DNA of 64,000 nt from an uncultured Chryseobacterium sp. (GTDB taxonomy: Bacteria; Bacteroidota; Bacteroidia; Flavobacteriales; Weeksellaceae). The stretch is from NCBI GenBank assembly GCA_913776245.1, contig CAJYLO010000005.1:100927-164926 (forward strand), written 5' to 3'. This document shows, one piece after another, positions 61,363 through 64,000 of this stretch. A program made the translations under genes and the position numbers. The stretch's first letter is position 1. Each line of letters starts with the position of its first letter. The notes beneath the pieces are model-generated. The model saw nothing but the letters and a program-made list of their open reading frames with translations. It made no database searches and had not been told where the DNA came from.

Positions 61363-62504
61363 TGTTCAGTAATCATTTTTAATACCTCATCAATATAAAG
61401 CTCTACTTCTTTCGGCCTGTTTTTGCCGTCTTTTTGATTGCCTTCTTTTTTTCCTAAACGGACGATGATCATATCATATTGCGGGATAATAATGACATAT
61501 TGCCCGTAAAGTCCCCGCATATAAAAATGAGGGATCTTGTAATCATCATTGATCCAAAGTCCCATTCCATAGACACCATTTGAATTATCAGCAGGAGTCG
61601 TCATTTCGTTTATGAAGTTTTCACTGATAATTGGGATCCCGTCCAATTTTCCTTTGTTCAGAAGCAGATAGCCGATTTTAGCAAAATCTCTTGCATTGGA
61701 CTGGATGCAGCAAAATGATTTTTCTACTCCGAGATCATCGGTAGACCATTCTGCATTTCTTTCCATTCCGAGTGGTTTCCAGAATTTTGAAGACGCATAC
61801 ATAGATAAAGGCATGCCTGCGGCTCTGCCAACCGCAAACCCCAGAAGCTGCGTCGCGCCACTCTGATATTCAAATTGATGACCTGGATTTTGTATTATTT
61901 TTTTTGTGAAAACCACATCTGCTAAGGAAAAACCATAATACAAAGCGGCGTTTGGACCAAACGGGTTTTTGTAATCTTCCTTCCAGTCCAGGCCGGCTTC
62001 CATGGATGCCAGATCCCTCAGCGTCAATTTTTTGCCGAATTCATTCGGATTAAAATCGGGATAAAAATCTGAGAAATTCTGATCCGGACTTGCAATTCTC
62101 CCGTCATCTATGGCTTTCCCCAAAAGAAGAACTGTTATTGTTTTAGCCATAGAAAAGGAATTGCTTGCTGTGTATCTTGTGTAGCCTGACCAATAATGCT
62201 CCTGAAAGATCTTTCCGTTTTTCACCACCAGAAAAGATGTGGTTTCCGTTTCTTTCAGATGCTTTTCCAGGGTATTCGTAAGTTTTATTTTATTGTACGC
62301 TGCATCTGTGGGCCACGGTTTTGACTGTCCTTTGGAAATCACCTTGGAAGGAAAATATTTTCCGTCATCTATTGTAGAGCTGGTTTCTCCTTTCAGATAA
62401 GTAAGCCTGACCCCCCGAAAAAGATAGCTGTAACCTGAGACGTAGATAAGAAAGATAATTGCGGCAACTGTTATCAGGACTATCTTAAAGATCTTTTTTA
62501 ACAT
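61359..62504 (-). CDS. Membrane-anchored serine hydrolase (class C beta-lactamase/DD-peptidase fold)
   Basis: The start 62504 (MLKKIFKIVLITVAAIIFLI) gives an N-terminal membrane anchor; an ATG at 62543 adds unconserved residues. The 381-aa protein has the SxxK motif SMAK near 118 (SFSMAKTITVLLLG), a YQSG near 204 as the YxN/S motif, and a C-terminal RGLYGQYVIIIPQYDMIIVRLGK region in which GLYGQ may replace KTG. Members cleave D-amino peptides or esters. The stop overlaps the tetR-like gene end by 4 bp (convergent). True beta-lactamase activity is unlikely. Confidence 0.9.
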   Translation of the reverse strand: MLKKIFKIVLITVAAIIFLIYVSGYSYLFRGVRLTYLKGETSSTIDDGKYFPSKVISKGQSKPWPTDAAYNKIKLTNTLEKHLKETETTSFLVVKNGKIFQEHYWSGYTRYTASNSFSMAKTITVLLLGKAIDDGRIASPDQNFSDFYPDFNPNEFGKKLTLRDLASMEAGLDWKEDYKNPFGPNAALYYGFSLADVVFTKKIIQNPGHQFEYQSGATQLLGFAVGRAAGMPLSMYASSKFWKPLGMERNAEWSTDDLGVEKSFCCIQSNARDFAKIGYLLLNKGKLDGIPIISENFINEMTTPADNSNGVYGMGLWINDDYKIPHFYMRGLYGQYVIIIPQYDMIIVRLGKKEGNQKDGKNRPKEVELYIDEVLKMITEH

Positions 62505-62550
62505 TCTGAAGAGATTTACTGTAAAAATATTTAATTTAATCAAATATTGA

Positions 62551-62558
62551 TAATTTTG
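62551..62558 (+). promoter_or_regulatory. -7 box upstream of the DUF445 gene
   Basis: TAATTTTG fits TAnnTTTG, 29 bp before the likely start at 62588. Confidence 0.4.
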
Positions 62559-62587
62559 TTTGGAATGATTTTCGATTTTTTGTGCAT

Positions 62588-63829
62588 ATGAATGATGAAC
62601 AGAAAAAACAGCAACTCAGGCGTTACAAGACATTAGCAACAGGATTATTCATCCTGATGGCTGTGACATTCTTATTGATGACTGTTTTGCAAAAAACCAA
62701 TTCTTCTCATTGGATTGGCTATATCCGGGCATTTTCTGAAGCGGCAATGGTTGGCGCACTGGCGGATTGGTTTGCTGTAACCGCTCTGTTCAACTATCCG
62801 CTCGGCCTCAAAATCCCACATACCAATCTGATTGAAAACTCCAAGGAAAGAATCGGGGATAATCTGGGAAATTTTGTGGTCGACAATTTTCTTTCACCGG
62901 AAAATATAAGACCTTATATTCAGAAACTAAAGATTTCGGTTTATATTGGAGAATGGCTTTCAAAGGAAAAAAATCAGGCTGTTTTAATAACAGAATTATC
63001 ATCTGTTATTCGGGATATCATCAATAAGCTGGATGATGATGCTGTGGTTAGTTTTATTTCGGCAAAAGCTCAGGAAATGGCGGATAGTATTAAACTCAAT
63101 GCCGTAATCGGAAACGGGATAGAATATCTGCTGAATAAAAATGACCATCAGAAAATCATTACCAGCCTGAGTGCTCAGATCAAGCAATACATTCTGCATA
63201 ATCAGAAAATGATTTCCGAAAGAGTAGGAAAAGAAAGTTTTTTCTTCATTCCGAAATCAGTAGACAATAAAATTGCAGAAAAGATCACACAGGGTCTCAG
63301 CGATTACTTTCTGGAAGTGGAAGAGCATCCCGATCATCCTTTGCGAAATGAGATTACCGATAGAATCCTGGAGTTTTCTGATGAACTGAAGACTGAACCG
63401 AAATGGGAAACCGAATTTGAGTCCATTAAGTCAGATTTTCTTCGGGAGGACAAACTGAAACAATATTCCTCCGATATCTGGCAATCTCTGAAAGCCTCTT
63501 TGCTAAAAGAATTGTCCGACGAAGAATCCAGGCTTAAATCTTATGCCCGGAAAAATATTAACGAATTTGTTGATAATCTTAGAAATGATGAAAAATTTCA
63601 GAACAGGATCGATCATTGGGTGAGATTCACCGCTTACAAATACATTCTGAAAAACACGAAAAATTTTGGTGAGCTGATCAGCACCACTGTTGGCAACTGG
63701 GAAGGAAAGGAACTGAGCCGTAAGCTGGAACTGGAGGTCGGAAAAGATCTGCAATTTATCAGGATAAACGGTACAATCGTGGGTGGTTTGGTTGGATTGC
63801 TGATCTATACTGTTGCGAATTTTATCTGA
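62588..63829 (+). CDS. DUF445 membrane protein
   Basis: I prefer ATG 62588 (MNDEQKKQQLRRYK); another ATG two codons upstream is possible. The 413-aa protein has two N-terminal hydrophobic segments (about 16-36 and 45-70; AFSEAAMVGALADWFAVTALF in part), a long helical charged region of about 300 residues, and a C-terminal membrane helix (about 392-412). This is the DUF445 (YjiN-like) layout; the function is unknown. Predicted coiled coils in the middle would face the cytoplasm or periplasm. Confidence 0.9.
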   Translation: MNDEQKKQQLRRYKTLATGLFILMAVTFLLMTVLQKTNSSHWIGYIRAFSEAAMVGALADWFAVTALFNYPLGLKIPHTNLIENSKERIGDNLGNFVVDNFLSPENIRPYIQKLKISVYIGEWLSKEKNQAVLITELSSVIRDIINKLDDDAVVSFISAKAQEMADSIKLNAVIGNGIEYLLNKNDHQKIITSLSAQIKQYILHNQKMISERVGKESFFFIPKSVDNKIAEKITQGLSDYFLEVEEHPDHPLRNEITDRILEFSDELKTEPKWETEFESIKSDFLREDKLKQYSSDIWQSLKASLLKELSDEESRLKSYARKNINEFVDNLRNDEKFQNRIDHWVRFTAYKYILKNTKNFGELISTTVGNWEGKELSRKLELEVGKDLQFIRINGTIVGGLVGLLIYTVANFI

Positions 63830-64000
63830 TGATTTTCATTATGCTATACAGACTACAAACAAAACTTTGAGCATAACACGCCAAACTTTGTCGCATTAGG
63901 AATCGCAATTATTTGAACTGCAATCTCTTGAATGTTTGTAATATTAAGTTTCTATATCCGTTGTATATCCTTTCTTCGATAGTTGTATATCCATTCTATA
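63830..64000. other. Right-edge spacer with motif copy 5 and short direct repeats
   Basis: The 171-bp tail has no clear gene. It holds a TTATGCT...AGCATAA inverted pair (about 63839-63875), copy 5 of the 36-bp motif, and two GTTGTATATCC words at about 63960-63995. A minus-strand frame open from the edge to TAA at 63944-63946 could be the end of a gene lying further right, but 19 codons are not evidence. Confidence 0.4.
63860..63895 (-). promoter_or_regulatory. 36-bp bipartite motif, copy 5
   Basis: On the minus strand TGCGACAAAGTTTGGCGT is followed after 10 bp by AAGTTTTG, a weaker -7 box. Spacing is identical to the four left copies. In this orientation a transcript would run antisense to the DUF445 gene, which argues that the element need not be a simple promoter. 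Confidence 0.35.

Noticed and set aside
63944..64000. C-terminal end of a minus-strand gene entering from the right edge
   Set aside because: Only 18 codons are open before TAA; too short to distinguish from chance.
1..64000. CRISPR array, rRNA or tRNA genes
   Set aside because: No regularly spaced repeats and no tRNA-like or rRNA-like segments were seen on either strand.

Overview
The window is a piece of chromosome from a low-GC Bacteroidota, most likely Flavobacteriia of the Weeksellaceae/Chryseobacterium type. Evidence: a division and cell-wall (dcw) cluster in the flavobacterial order without murF or ddl, a long-tailed FtsZ, an XrtF exosortase pair, a type III glutamine synthetase, a TonB-dependent receptor, many SP-II lipoproteins, and promoters of the Bacteroidota type (-7 box TAnnTTTG, often no clear Shine-Dalgarno). 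I see no rRNA, tRNA or CRISPR array.

Layout. (1) 1-4.96 kb is an accessory block read leftward: an unknown protein running off the left edge, a 547-aa repeat protein with a PKD-like head, a 177-aa tail-fibre-like protein, a 54-aa acidic protein, a patatin phospholipase and an M15 (CwlK/endolysin-like) peptidase. It looks phage-tail or tailocin derived. Its spacers carry four copies of a 36-bp bipartite motif; a fifth, more diverged copy lies near the right end of the window. (2) 5.0-7.9 kb holds rplY, prs, a bacilliredoxin and a YqeY-like gene. (3) 8-25.6 kb is the dcw cluster on the minus strand, in transcription order mraZ, rsmH, ftsL, ftsI, murE, mraY, murD, ftsW, murG, a small lipoprotein, murC, ftsQ, ftsA, ftsZ. 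A REP-associated transposase (RAYT) with GGCTAAAGCC hairpins sits between ftsW and murD. (4) 25.8-30.1 kb holds a nitroreductase and nadB-yhcG-nadC. (5) 30.2-38.4 kb holds a TonB receptor, a small membrane protein, asd, a CDF transporter, xrtF with its partner, an AmgK-like kinase and an NlpC/P60 lipoprotein. (6) 38.6-49.5 kb holds glnA (type III), a DUF6909-type protein with a nucleoside-phosphorylase-like C-terminus, a GT2 glycosyltransferase, a DUF4296 lipoprotein, tgt, an LptF/G permease, birA, rsfS and ftsH. (7) 49.7-63.8 kb holds a LUD protein, cdsA, psd, a hydrolase, DoxX, lon, sufS, sod, DUF4126, rnpA, tcdA, tatD, a TetR regulator, a serine hydrolase and DUF445.

The genes are mainly envelope-centred: peptidoglycan precursor synthesis and division (dcw, and perhaps the AmgK-like kinase and NlpC/P60 enzyme), phospholipid synthesis (cdsA, psd), LPS transport (LptF/G) and surface sorting (xrtF), plus NAD synthesis and proteostasis (ftsH, lon, rsfS). 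The best candidates for undescribed biology are the left accessory block with its repeated motif, the RAYT/REP unit inside the dcw cluster, and the DUF6909-type protein. All calls come from reading the sequence; no database search was possible.
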